This document shows, in pieces, positions 55,219-63,047 of a stretch of 64,000 nucleotides of DNA. The stretch lies in contig JAKPDW010000004.1 of assembly GCA_029552245.1 (NCBI GenBank), positions 100,425 through 164,424 on the forward strand, given 5' to 3'. Below the pieces are notes generated by a model. It did no database searches. It worked only from the letters and a program-made list of their open reading frames with translations, and was not told where the DNA came from. The DNA comes from Deltaproteobacteria bacterium. Lineage in GTDB: Bacteria > Desulfobacterota > Desulfomonilia > UBA1062. Both the position numbers and the translations under genes were made by a program. Within the stretch, counting starts at the first letter, position 1. Every line of letters begins with the position of its first letter.

Positions 55219-56829
55219 GTGGGCGCCGCACGCAAAGAGACCGAGTGTCTCGTCATCGGCACAGGGATCGCGGGGGCGACCTGCGCCCTCATGGCGGCCC
55301 GTTTCGGGCTCAAGGTGTGCCTCATCACCAAGAGATCCGACATCTTCGCAACGAACACCAACCGCGCACAGGGAGGGATCGTCTACAGGGGGAACGACGA
55401 CACGCCGGACCTGCTGGTCGACGATATCATGCGGGCCGGCAGGGGTATCAACTCGCTGGAGGCGGTCAGGTTCCTTGCAGAGAAAGGGCCCGAGGTGGTC
55501 AAGGAGGTGCTCATAGACGACCTCAAGGTCGATTTCACCCACCTCACGGGGGCGTCGGACGAGTCCTTCGACCTGACGAGGGAGGGCGCGCACTCGGTCA
55601 ACCGCATCCTGTACTCGGCCGACAACACCGGTGCGGCGATCGAGAAGCGCCTGGTGGATGCGGTCAAGGCCCATCCCAACGTCGAGATCATGACAGAGGC
55701 GACCGCGGTCGACCTCATCACCCTCCACCACCACTCGACGGACATCCAGATGACCTACCAGCTCGACAACCGTTGCCTGGGCGCCTATGTCTTCTTGAAC
55801 CGCACCCGCGAGGTGATCCCGATCCTCGCACAGTACACGGTCCTGGCGACAGGGGGGCTCGGTGACATCTACCTCCATACCACCAACGAGAAGGGCACGG
55901 TGGGCGACGGCATGGTGATGGCGAAACGTGCCGGCGTGCGCATGATCAACATGGAGTTCATGCAGTTCCACCCGACCGCCCTCTACGTGCCGGGTGCGAG
56001 GCGCTTCCTCATCTCCGAGGCGGTGCGGGGGGAGGGCGCCAGGCTGAGAAACCTCAGGGGCGAGTACTTCATGGAGAGGTACAACCCCGAGCTCAAGGAC
56101 CTGGCGCCGAGGGACGAGGTGGCCCGGGCCATCTGGGTGGAGATGGTGCACAACTCCGAAGAGTATGTCCTGCTGGACATCGCGGGGTTCGTCGACGAGG
56201 ACATACCGTCCCGTTTCCCGACGATCTACCAGACATGCAAGGACGCCGGCATCGACATCACGCGCGAACCCGTGCCCGTGGTCCCCGCTGCACACTATTT
56301 CTGCGGCGGTATCCACGTGGACACGAGGGGGAGGACCTCCCTGAAGGGTCTGCACGCAGTCGGGGAGGTCTCGTGCACCGGGCTCCACGGCGCAAACAGG
56401 CTCGCCTCCACGTCGCTCCTCGAGGGGCTCACCTGGGGCTACTACGCCGCCGTGGACATCACCGAGAGGATCAACAGCGGCAAGACCGTGAGCCCGAAGG
56501 TCTTCTCCCAGGTGAGGGACTGGATTCCGACCGGGGGGGTGATGGAGAAGGAAGACCCGGCCCTCATCGCGCAGGACTGGATGGTCATCAAGAACACCAT
56601 GTGGAACTACGTGGGCATCGTGAGGACCTCTGCCCGCCTCAAGCGCGCCATCGAGGACATGCGCCACATGTACCAGAGGATAGAGGAGTTCTACAAGGAG
56701 ACCCCGATATCCAAGGACATCATCAGCCTGTTCCACGGGACCCAGTCGGCGATCATGGTGGCCGAGGCCGCGCTGAGGAACCGAACCTCGATCGGGTGTC
56801 ACTACATCAACGGCCCCATGAACCCCTAG
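55219..56829 (+). CDS. nadB: L-aspartate oxidase (or fumarate-dependent aspartate dehydrogenase)
   Basis: A 536-residue FAD enzyme of the succinate dehydrogenase/fumarate reductase flavoprotein family that oxidises aspartate to iminoaspartate. FAD site: CLVIGTGIAGATCALMAARF and NRAQGGIV; substrate region HPTALYVPG; and GLHGANRLASTSLLEGL near the C-terminal FAD loop. GTG start 2 bp after nadA. In an anaerobe fumarate rather than O2 should be the electron acceptor. It consumes aspartate, as does the aspartase at 26232. Confidence 0.92.
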   Translation: MGAARKETECLVIGTGIAGATCALMAARFGLKVCLITKRSDIFATNTNRAQGGIVYRGNDDTPDLLVDDIMRAGRGINSLEAVRFLAEKGPEVVKEVLIDDLKVDFTHLTGASDESFDLTREGAHSVNRILYSADNTGAAIEKRLVDAVKAHPNVEIMTEATAVDLITLHHHSTDIQMTYQLDNRCLGAYVFLNRTREVIPILAQYTVLATGGLGDIYLHTTNEKGTVGDGMVMAKRAGVRMINMEFMQFHPTALYVPGARRFLISEAVRGEGARLRNLRGEYFMERYNPELKDLAPRDEVARAIWVEMVHNSEEYVLLDIAGFVDEDIPSRFPTIYQTCKDAGIDITREPVPVVPAAHYFCGGIHVDTRGRTSLKGLHAVGEVSCTGLHGANRLASTSLLEGLTWGYYAAVDITERINSGKTVSPKVFSQVRDWIPTGGVMEKEDPALIAQDWMVIKNTMWNYVGIVRTSARLKRAIEDMRHMYQRIEEFYKETPISKDIISLFHGTQSAIMVAEAALRNRTSIGCHYINGPMNP

Positions 56830-56925
56830 CGGCGGCCGTCCACCGTGACGAAGGTGGATTGACGAGTCATCCTCCTTCACGCCCTCGATGATGAAACGGT
56901 GGGTGCGGAGGCCTGCCGGAGCGCC

Positions 56926-58335
56926 TCACCCCTGTCGGCCTGTCCTGGGCTGCTTGTGGGTGCTGTCCCTCGCATGCCTGCGAATCGCCGCCAGGACCGA
57001 GACGCACCTTTGCATCTCGTCGAAGGTCGGGATACCCAGGTCCTCGAGCTCCGATCTCAGGGTCCTGAACGTGTCCCCGACGCCCGCAAGCCAGGCGACG
57101 ACCGGTTTTCCTAGCTCCTCCTTGAGGCGCGCAAGCTCCGCGAACATGGAGCCGTCGATCATGGAGGTGAAGAGGTGCATGACGAGGCTGTCAACGGCCG
57201 GGTCCTCCATGACGGCCTTCAGGGCCGTCTCGTAGACCTTCCTCGGGCCGCTGTGCTCTATGGCGGGCCAGATGTCCGCCGGGTTCGAGGGGCTCATCCA
57301 CGGCGGGTACACCTCGCCGAGGGCCGCGAGCGTCTGGCTGCCCAGTTCGGCGAGCGGGACGCCGGCCTCTTCGAGGAGGTCTATGGTGACTATCCCGCCT
57401 CCCCCCGAGAAGGTGATGACCGCCGCCCCGGTGCCATCCGAGAACCTGCACCGCCCCGACTTGGAAAAACCCCTGAGCACGTCCATGAGCTCGTTGACGT
57501 CCGTGACCTCGACCGCATTCGCCTGCCTGAGGGCGGCCCTCACGATCGCGTGGTTGGAGGCGAGGCTCGCGGTGTGACTCATGGCCGCCCTGGCACCCTT
57601 GGGGCTTCTGCCCCCCTTGAGAACGACCACAGGCTTGTTCGTTCCCGCAACGAGTTCCATGAATCTCCTCGGTTCCACGATGGATTCCACGTACATCCCT
57701 ATGACGGCCGTGGTCGGGTCGTCGACGAGATGGGCCAGGAGTTCGGTCTCGTGGATGTCGCACTTGTTGCCTATCGAGCACATCTTGCTTATGTCGAGCA
57801 GGCCCCGTTCCAGTATCATCATGAGGAACCCCGCAGAGAGCATGCCGCTCTGGACGATCATGGAAACGTCGCCGGGTCTCATGAGCCTCTTCCACGCATC
57901 CGTATACATGAAGGAGAAGACATGGCCCCTGTGCGCGTCGAGCAGCCCCATGCAGTTGGGGCCCCACAGCCGTATGCCGTGCCTCCTGGCGAGGGCCACG
58001 GACGTCTCCTGAAGGTTTCTGCCCTCTTGGCCCACCTCGGCGAACCCTGCGGACTCGATGATGATGCCCCGCACCCCCTTTGCGGCGCAGTCCTCGATGA
58101 CCCTTGGCAGGTTCCCCGCCGGGACGAAGAATACGGCCAGATCGAAATCATGGGGGATCGATCTCACGTCAGGGTAGCACTCGCGCCCCATGATCTCGCC
58201 CAGGCGCGGGTTCACCGGGTAGACGGGCCCCCTGTAACTCTGGATGATGTTCCTGAAGAGGTGGTAACCACCCTTGTGCTGATTGTCGCTTGCTCCTATG
58301 ACGGCGATTCCCCTGGGGTTGAAGAAACAGTCCAT
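56926..58335 (-). CDS. ADP-forming acyl-CoA synthetase, alpha-type subunit
   Basis: A 469-residue protein of the NDP-forming acyl-CoA synthetase family. A CoA-binding Rossmann domain (FFNPRGIAVIGASDNQHKGG, GPVYPVNPRLGEI) is followed by two succinyl-CoA-ligase-like flavodoxin domains (IVQSGMLSAGFLMM, GSPSNPADIWP-like segment). The MSHTASLAS motif holds the expected phosphohistidine. The usual ATP-grasp beta subunit, needed to make ATP or ADP exchange, is not in the window, so it must be encoded elsewhere. Such enzymes make ATP from acyl-CoA in fermenting anaerobes. The acyl substrate is unknown. Confidence 0.82.
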   Translation of the reverse strand: MDCFFNPRGIAVIGASDNQHKGGYHLFRNIIQSYRGPVYPVNPRLGEIMGRECYPDVRSIPHDFDLAVFFVPAGNLPRVIEDCAAKGVRGIIIESAGFAEVGQEGRNLQETSVALARRHGIRLWGPNCMGLLDAHRGHVFSFMYTDAWKRLMRPGDVSMIVQSGMLSAGFLMMILERGLLDISKMCSIGNKCDIHETELLAHLVDDPTTAVIGMYVESIVEPRRFMELVAGTNKPVVVLKGGRSPKGARAAMSHTASLASNHAIVRAALRQANAVEVTDVNELMDVLRGFSKSGRCRFSDGTGAAVITFSGGGGIVTIDLLEEAGVPLAELGSQTLAALGEVYPPWMSPSNPADIWPAIEHSGPRKVYETALKAVMEDPAVDSLVMHLFTSMIDGSMFAELARLKEELGKPVVAWLAGVGDTFRTLRSELEDLGIPTFDEMQRCVSVLAAIRRHARDSTHKQPRTGRQG

Positions 58336-58585
58336 TGGCGGGAGTCCTCTCCTGGCTGCGAAATGTGTCGTGCACGAACTGCATAATCGAGAAGGGATGC
58401 CTGTGTCAAATGTGGTCTTTTGACCATACTATGGTGCGAACGCATGGACACCCCGCTGCCCACCGGTTCATGCTAGAGACCGGGCCGCAGTCCAACCTCT
58501 TGATATCATGGGAACCATGTCGCTGTCCCGGTCTGGCATGGCATTCGCTTATGCCCCTCCTGATGAGCGAAGAGGGGAGGCATCG

Positions 58586-58882
58586 ATGATCAAGGGAACC
58601 GATACGCCCCAGGCCTGCAGCGTGTGCGGGACGCACGAAGCCGTGGATTCCTGCAGGGAGTGCGGGGCTTCCCTGTGCAGGAAGTGCCGGGTCTTTGAGG
58701 TTGGAAGGGCAGGGAAGGACGAGGTGGAGGTGGTGGCCTTCTGCCCGGCGTGCTTCGAACGTCTGGCGAATCACAGGAAAGAGAGCCTAAACGGCGTGTT
58801 CGGCCTGAGACGCATCACCGACCTCGTGAACCAGGACAGGCAGCAGAAGATCGCGAGATTCAAGATAAAGCTCACCTCATGA
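58586..58882 (+). CDS. Small zinc-binding protein
   Basis: A 98-residue protein with four CxxC-type pairs in its first 60 residues (ACSVCGTHEA, SCRECGASLCRKCR, FCPACFERL), which suggests two zinc fingers (B-box-like spacing), then a basic helical tail (DQRQQKIARFKIKL-like). GGGAGG stands 5 nt before the ATG. No enzymatic motif is present. Possibly a nucleic-acid or protein adaptor. Family not recognised. Confidence 0.7.
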   Translation: MIKGTDTPQACSVCGTHEAVDSCRECGASLCRKCRVFEVGRAGKDEVEVVAFCPACFERLANHRKESLNGVFGLRRITDLVNQDRQQKIARFKIKLTS

Positions 58883-59012
58883 ACGGGGGTCTTCCATGAG
58901 ATATGGCATCCTGACCATAAGCTGGGTACGGCATCTTTGGTGTCTCCACCATATGACCTGTACCCTGAGCAATATTCGATGACAAATCAATAAGATACAA
59001 GATCGCCACGCC

Positions 59013-59028
59013 TGGCATGGTTTTGGCA
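59013..59028 (+). promoter_or_regulatory. Sigma-54 (-24/-12) promoter
   Basis: TGGCATGGTTTTGGCA matches the TGGCAC-N5-TTGCA consensus, with the invariant GG and GC correctly spaced by 10 bp. The main deviations are T for C at the sixth base and G for the second T of the -12 element. Initiation would be near 59040. Confidence 0.6.
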
Positions 59029-59039
59029 AAAAAGTGTTT

Positions 59040-59303
59040 CAGCCGGGAACAAAGATCCAGGCTGGACGGCTCCCCCAAGATGGGGAAATGGGTTGAGATA
59101 TGTGAGGCAAGATGCCGCAGGGGTCCCCGGGACCCTCAAGGGGTACAAGGGAAGATACAGCACAAGGGGCTGAGAACAAGAGGGAAGGACAAGAAAAAGG
59201 CAATACTCAAGACAAGACCGTAACTGAAACCTCCTTTTAACGCCAGAAGAAGGGACACACCATCCGCAACCGTCCCCACACCTGATTCTTCTGGCTTTTT
59301 TTT
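59040..59303 (+). ncRNA. Predicted sigma-54-dependent small RNA, possibly Csr-type
   Basis: A transcript of about 265 nt is predicted from the -24/-12 promoter to the strong terminator. It shows no clear protein gene. It holds an internal hairpin (GGGTC..GACCC near 59137-59151) and is rich in GGA or ACAAGGG-like elements (GTACAAGGGAAG, CACAAGGGG, GAGGGAAGGAC), similar to CsrA/RsmA-binding sites. It does not look like 6S, tmRNA, SRP or RNase P RNA to me. Csr-type titration is only a hypothesis. Confidence 0.5.
59242..59303 (+). terminator. Strong intrinsic terminator
   Basis: A perfect 10-bp stem GCCAGAAGAA (59242-59251) / TTCTTCTGGC (59286-59295), with an inner GGGAC/GTCCC pair, followed by eight T (59296-59303). 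Confidence 0.85.
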
Positions 59304-59450
59304 GCCCTCAGGCAGCCGTCACCGGCCATGGTCGTCCTTGCCGCCCCGTGCGTGGGAATCCCGCCATGACCTGGTACGGCCGCATCGAGCGGCCTCGTTC
59401 CGGGAGGAAGGTGATCTTCCCTCCTTGCGGCGGCAGCCAGGTCCTTGTAC

Positions 59451-59600
59451 CCACCCCCATGGCGCAAGGCTGTATCTCGGCCCGGCCACTGGTTCTCACG
59501 GCATCAGATCCCACCACCAAGGCGCATAGCTGCATGTCCGGGGTTTCGGCGTCAGCATGGACATGGGGTACGTACACCCACCCCCCGGGCGCAAAGCTGC
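59451..59600. repeat. Three diverged direct repeats of about 23 bp
   Basis: Units starting at 59451, 59511 and 59578 share CCACC-N(4-5)-GGCGCA-N-AGCTG (spacing 60 and 67 bp). They lie in non-coding DNA between the small RNA and the sigma factor gene. Intervening sequences are unrelated. Their nature is unclear; the spacing is not uniform enough for a clean CRISPR array. Confidence 0.4.
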
Positions 59601-59693
59601 ACGGTCATGGAGGGCTTCGACGCCCGGGCATGGGGCATCCGCGTGCGCCCGATGGTCGCTCCACCCTGGACGTGGGGCCGTCTCGGGTGAGTG

Positions 59694-60452
59694 CTAGATC
59701 TTCTTCCTCCTCATGGGATACTCGTGGCCGATGTGGAGGTCTTCGACGAGGATGGAATGTTCCCGGTGTATGGCCTCGCGCATCCGCTGGAGGGAGCGGA
59801 CCTCTATCTGTCTGACCCGCTCTCTGGTCACGCCTATGATGCCGGCGATATCCTTGAGGGTGAGAGGCGGGTCGCTGAAGAAGCGCTTCTCGATGATGAG
59901 GGCTTCGCGCTCGCTCAGGATGGGCGGGTCGCAGTGCAGCAGGCCCAGGAGGTAGCGGTGCCTTTCCTTGTGGGAGTAGAAGTCGTCCTGGTCGGGGCCC
60001 TCGTAGAGCAGGTGGTCGAGGAGGCAGTCCTCGCAGTTGCCGTCACCGGGCAGGGCGCTGTCCAGAGACACGAGCCCTTTTGCATGCGTGAGCCTGCCGG
60101 TATGGACCTGGTAGCTCTTGTTGATGAAGTTCTTGATGTAGGCCTTGATCCACCAGATGGCATAGCAGATGAACCGCACCCCCATGTCCGGGTTGAAACG
60201 GGTGAGGGCCTTCACCAGGCCCATGTTCCCCTCCTGTACGATCTCGAGCGGTGAGTACCCGAGCTTGAAGTACGGTTGAGAGATCTTCACCACGAACCTG
60301 AGGTTCGCCGTGATGATCCTTTTGCCCGACTCGATATCGCCTTCTTTGTACCTCCGGGCGCAGGCGATCTCTTCCTCGGGGGAAAGGAGGGGATAGTCCC
60401 TGATCCGACGGGTGTAGTTCTCGAAATCAGAAGAAGGATAACGGCTCCCCAT
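59694..60452 (-). CDS. rpoH: RpoH-like alternative sigma factor
   Basis: A 252-residue sigma-70-family factor without region 1.1. Region 1.2/2 shows RDYPLLSPEEEIACARRYKEG, NLRFVVKISQPYFKLGYSP and EIVQEGNMGLVKALTRFNP, then MGVRFICYAIWWIKAYIKNFI in 2.3-2.4. Region 4.2 has LTLKDIAGIIGVTRERVRQIE. The length and VVKI/WWIKA pattern fit sigma-32, but it could be another group 3 factor. The start at ATG 60452 follows GGAGGG. An earlier TTG at 60479 is possible. It may drive hsp20-lon at 42.9 kb. Confidence 0.82.
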   Translation of the reverse strand: MGSRYPSSDFENYTRRIRDYPLLSPEEEIACARRYKEGDIESGKRIITANLRFVVKISQPYFKLGYSPLEIVQEGNMGLVKALTRFNPDMGVRFICYAIWWIKAYIKNFINKSYQVHTGRLTHAKGLVSLDSALPGDGNCEDCLLDHLLYEGPDQDDFYSHKERHRYLLGLLHCDPPILSEREALIIEKRFFSDPPLTLKDIAGIIGVTRERVRQIEVRSLQRMREAIHREHSILVEDLHIGHEYPMRRKKI

Positions 60453-60558
60453 AGACCCTCCAGAAAAGGAGATGATCAAATGTGCGCACTAACTTTCACA
60501 TTTGTCAAGCCCAAAAACAACATGGGTGCCATACGATATTATTTGTATGAAATCAGAT

Positions 60559-60577
60559 CATTGAACCACGTTCAATG
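60559..60577. promoter_or_regulatory. Inverted repeat upstream of the sigma factor gene
   Basis: CATTGAAC-CAC-GTTCAATG, 8-bp perfect arms, in the AT-rich 160-bp gap before the sigma gene. On the minus strand it overlaps a possible promoter (TTCAAT - 18 bp - TAATAT, complement of about 60532-60561). It is a candidate operator. Confidence 0.45.
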
Positions 60578-60612
60578 GAACGCCTTGAAATTATATTGCA
60601 CACATTGAGGAT

Positions 60613-61248
60613 TCATTCAGTTCTCCGCGCCTTGTCATCCAAGATCTTGATAAGAGATCTCTTCCTGTACTGCATGACATACACGACGAACACGAGCGCC
60701 ATGACGGCGAGCGTTATGAGGAGGGCCTGGTGGGAATACTTCTTCACGAGATCCATGTTGTCGCCCACGACCTTGCCGATGTAGGCGAGGATCGTGACCC
60801 ACACTGCGGACCCGAGTGCGGTGTATCCCAAGAACGTCGTCATCTTCATCCGGGCGAGGCCTGCAGGGAACGATATGAAGTGACGGAGTCCGGGCACGAG
60901 CCTTCCCGTGAACGTACTGATCTCCCCGTGCGCCGTGAAGAAGGCGTTCACCCTCTCGAAGCGCTTGGGTGGGAGCAGGAAGTACTTGCCGTAGCGCAGG
61001 ATGAGGGGCCTGCCCAAGAGGACGGCCAGCCAGTAGTTGAACAGGGCGCCCAGGATGCTCCCCGCCACCCCGCACATGATCACCAGCACGAGGTTCATCT
61101 CTCCTCGGGCGGCCAGGTACCCGGCAGGAGGGATGACGATCTCGCTGGGCACAGGGAAGAAGGTGCTCTCGAGGAACATGAGCACGAGCACGCCGGGGTA
61201 GCCCAGCCTGCCTATCGTCTCCACGAGCCAGTATACGAAGTCTTCCAT
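60613..61248 (-). CDS. DedA-family membrane protein
   Basis: A 211-residue inner-membrane protein of the DedA/VTT family, implicated in lipid (undecaprenyl phosphate or phospholipid) translocation and envelope homeostasis. MFLESTFFPVPSEIVIPPAGY and FTGRLVPGLRHFISFPAGLARM are the family signatures, including E and R residues essential in related proteins. Four or five transmembrane helices are visible. The open frame continues upstream to 61449, but the start at 61248 (MEDFVYWLV) gives the family length. Its promoter region faces the methyltransferase gene. Confidence 0.9.
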   Translation of the reverse strand: MEDFVYWLVETIGRLGYPGVLVLMFLESTFFPVPSEIVIPPAGYLAARGEMNLVLVIMCGVAGSILGALFNYWLAVLLGRPLILRYGKYFLLPPKRFERVNAFFTAHGEISTFTGRLVPGLRHFISFPAGLARMKMTTFLGYTALGSAVWVTILAYIGKVVGDNMDLVKKYSHQALLITLAVMALVFVVYVMQYRKRSLIKILDDKARRTE

Positions 61249-61399
61249 CTTCGAGATTGTAAAGGAACGCGTCTTGGATTGCAATCTCCGGCCGACAGGG
61301 TTACATGACTCTCCCAGGAGACGGGATGTCGAGAGAGATTCCCCATCGAGGGTGCAGCTTGAGTGACATCCGCCACGGTCAAGGCACGGCGAGGCTCTC

Positions 61400-62701
61400 G
61401 TGATCATGCATACCCCAAGCGAGGATCTTCTCCTCCACGTCGAGTGCATGACCTACGGCGGCAGGGGGCTCGCGAGACGCCCTGACGGGAAGGTCGTCTT
61501 CGTTGACGGCGCCTTGCCCGGGGAGACCGTGATGGCCCGGGTGACGAGCGACAGGAGGGATTTCGCGGAGGCGTGCGTCGTCCAGGTCATGGAGAGATCC
61601 CCCCTCAGGACCGAGCCTTTCTGCGAATCGTTCGGCCTCTGCGGCGGGTGCGACTGGCAGCATGCCCTGTACCGACACCAGGTGGAGTTCAAGCGCGGCA
61701 TCCTCGAGGACGCGTTGACGAGGGCTGTCAAGACCCCGTTCGAAACAGAACCGGACGTCCCCTCACCCCAGGACAGGAACTACAGGTGCAGGGCGACCCT
61801 CAGGGTCGTCCTGGGAGCGAGCGGCGGTCTCGGGTTCTTTGCAAGACGTTCGCACGAGGTGGTCCGCATCAGGAGCTGCCCCCTCCTGTCCGACAGGGTA
61901 CGGGAGATCGTCGCTTCCCTCGAGAGGGAGCTTGGGGCCGTAACGCAAGGCCGTGCCGTGAGCGTGGATGTCGCCGCACCTTCCCGACAGGCCCTGGTGG
62001 CTGTCACCATCGACGGCGCACCGGAAAAGGCGGCGATCTCACGTGCAGACAACCTCAGGCGTGCCCTCGGGATCGAGGGGCTCAGCCTCAGGTTCACGCA
62101 ATCGAAAAAGACCTGGATCATCGGGAGTCCCCACGCATGGTACAGCCTGGAGACGGGCCGCGAACGCTTCACGATGGCTTTCGGCATCGGCGGGTTCGTC
62201 CAGGCGAACCCACCCGTGAACACCCTGCTGGTCGAGGACGTCGTCGCGAAGGTCTCCGGTTCTCGCGAGGTGCTGGATCTGTTTTCCGGGTCCGGCAACT
62301 TCGCCGTCCCGCTCGGGCCCCACGCATCGAGCGTGGTCGCCGTCGAACACGACGAGACGCTCGTACGGGCGGGGAGGGCGGCCTCGAGCGAAAACAAGTG
62401 CAGCAACGTGACGTTCGTCCGCGGGGACGCCCTGCGTACGCTGACACGCCTGAAGCGGGAAGGCCGCAGGTTCGATGCGGTGATTCTCGATCCCCCACGC
62501 AAGGGCGCACGGGACATAGCCGAGGTCCTCGACCCGGGTGTCGCCCCCCTCGTCATCTATGTCTCCTGCAACCCGTCGACCCTGGCCAGGGACGTCTCCC
62601 TGCTCACGAGGAGAGGGTTCAGGCTGGAATCCACGAGGCTCTACGACATGTTCCCACACACGCATCATGTGGAGACGGTAGTATTGATGTCAAGGCTGTA
62701 A
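61400..62701 (+). CDS. TrmA/RumA-family rRNA or tRNA (uracil-5-)-methyltransferase
   Basis: A 433-residue SAM-dependent m5U methyltransferase. An N-terminal TRAM-like domain (LLLHVECMTYGGRGLARRPD) leads to the [4Fe-4S] cysteines (FCESFGLCGGCDWQH). SAM binding is DLFSGSGNFAVPLG, motif IV is LDPPRKGA, and the catalytic nucleophile lies in SCNPSTLARD. The cluster and length fit RlmD/RlmC-type rRNA enzymes, but which uridine is modified cannot be decided. GTG start with GAGG 5 nt upstream. It is the last gene in normal GC-rich DNA; composition changes right after its stop. Confidence 0.93.
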   Translation: MIMHTPSEDLLLHVECMTYGGRGLARRPDGKVVFVDGALPGETVMARVTSDRRDFAEACVVQVMERSPLRTEPFCESFGLCGGCDWQHALYRHQVEFKRGILEDALTRAVKTPFETEPDVPSPQDRNYRCRATLRVVLGASGGLGFFARRSHEVVRIRSCPLLSDRVREIVASLERELGAVTQGRAVSVDVAAPSRQALVAVTIDGAPEKAAISRADNLRRALGIEGLSLRFTQSKKTWIIGSPHAWYSLETGRERFTMAFGIGGFVQANPPVNTLLVEDVVAKVSGSREVLDLFSGSGNFAVPLGPHASSVVAVEHDETLVRAGRAASSENKCSNVTFVRGDALRTLTRLKREGRRFDAVILDPPRKGARDIAEVLDPGVAPLVIYVSCNPSTLARDVSLLTRRGFRLESTRLYDMFPHTHHVETVVLMSRL

Positions 62702-62739
62702 GCCTTTATTTTACTAGGTTTCCGGAAGTACATCCAAGT

Positions 62740-62883
62740 TGTCTACTCAACCTAAAGGTCAAAAATACGTACATGGAAACAAATCGACGAGGTATTTTGG
62801 GGTAAAATTTGAGCTCAAAAATAGGTAGGGTTGAGTTGACAGGTTAGATAACAGGTATTTTTCTTAGGGTTGAGGAGACAGGA
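62740..62883. repeat. Three copies of a 17-bp motif at the island edge
   Basis: The motif TAGGGTTGAGNNGACAG occurs at 62828-62844 and 62867-62883 as direct copies (39 bp apart), and in inverted form at 62740-62757 (reading TTAGGTTGAGTAGACAAC on the minus strand). Possible meanings are binding sites for a regulator, recombinase sites of the island, or remnants of an element end. Confidence 0.6.
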
Positions 62884-62964
62884 TGGATGTAAAGTATATA
62901 AATATTTTTTCTTTTGTCTAGCATGTTTTATATGTTTTTAAAGCTTCAAATTTCCAATATAAAA

Positions 62965-63011
62965 TTTTAGTATTGACATACTAAAATTAAACTGATACAC
63001 TACTATTAGTG
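62965..63011 (+). promoter_or_regulatory. Promoter inside two palindromes, first island gene
   Basis: TTGACA (62973-62978), 17 bp, TACACT (62996-63001). The -35 lies in the middle of a perfect 9-bp inverted repeat TTTTAGTAT-tgac-ATACTAAAA (62965-62986). A second dyad CACTA-ctat-TAGTG (62998-63011) covers the -10 and start. It should be a strong, repressible promoter. Confidence 0.65.
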
Positions 63012-63047
63012 GAAGATTCTCACATCTTGATAGAAAGGAGGAAAAAC

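Larger units (their letters stand above)
58883..59693. other. Long non-coding interval with predicted small RNA and repeats
   Basis: About 810 bp without a supported protein gene. It holds a sigma-54-like promoter, a predicted small RNA and terminator (59013-59303), and repeats near 59451-59600. A 47-codon basic frame from ATG 59080 to 59223 lies inside the RNA but has no ribosome site. Confidence 0.55.
62702..63047. other. Abrupt GC-rich to AT-rich boundary
   Basis: Directly after the methyltransferase stop the DNA changes from about two-thirds G+C to about one-third, and stays so to the window end. No gene is seen in 62702-63047. It holds three copies of a 17-bp motif, then a promoter with palindromes. 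There is no tRNA at the boundary. This looks like the left edge of a horizontally acquired island. Confidence 0.8.

Noticed and set aside
59588..59600. GGCGCAAAGCTG as the core of a GEMM riboswitch
   Set aside because: The upstream GGCAAACC block is absent, and no gene starts downstream on the same strand; the sigma factor gene is convergent.
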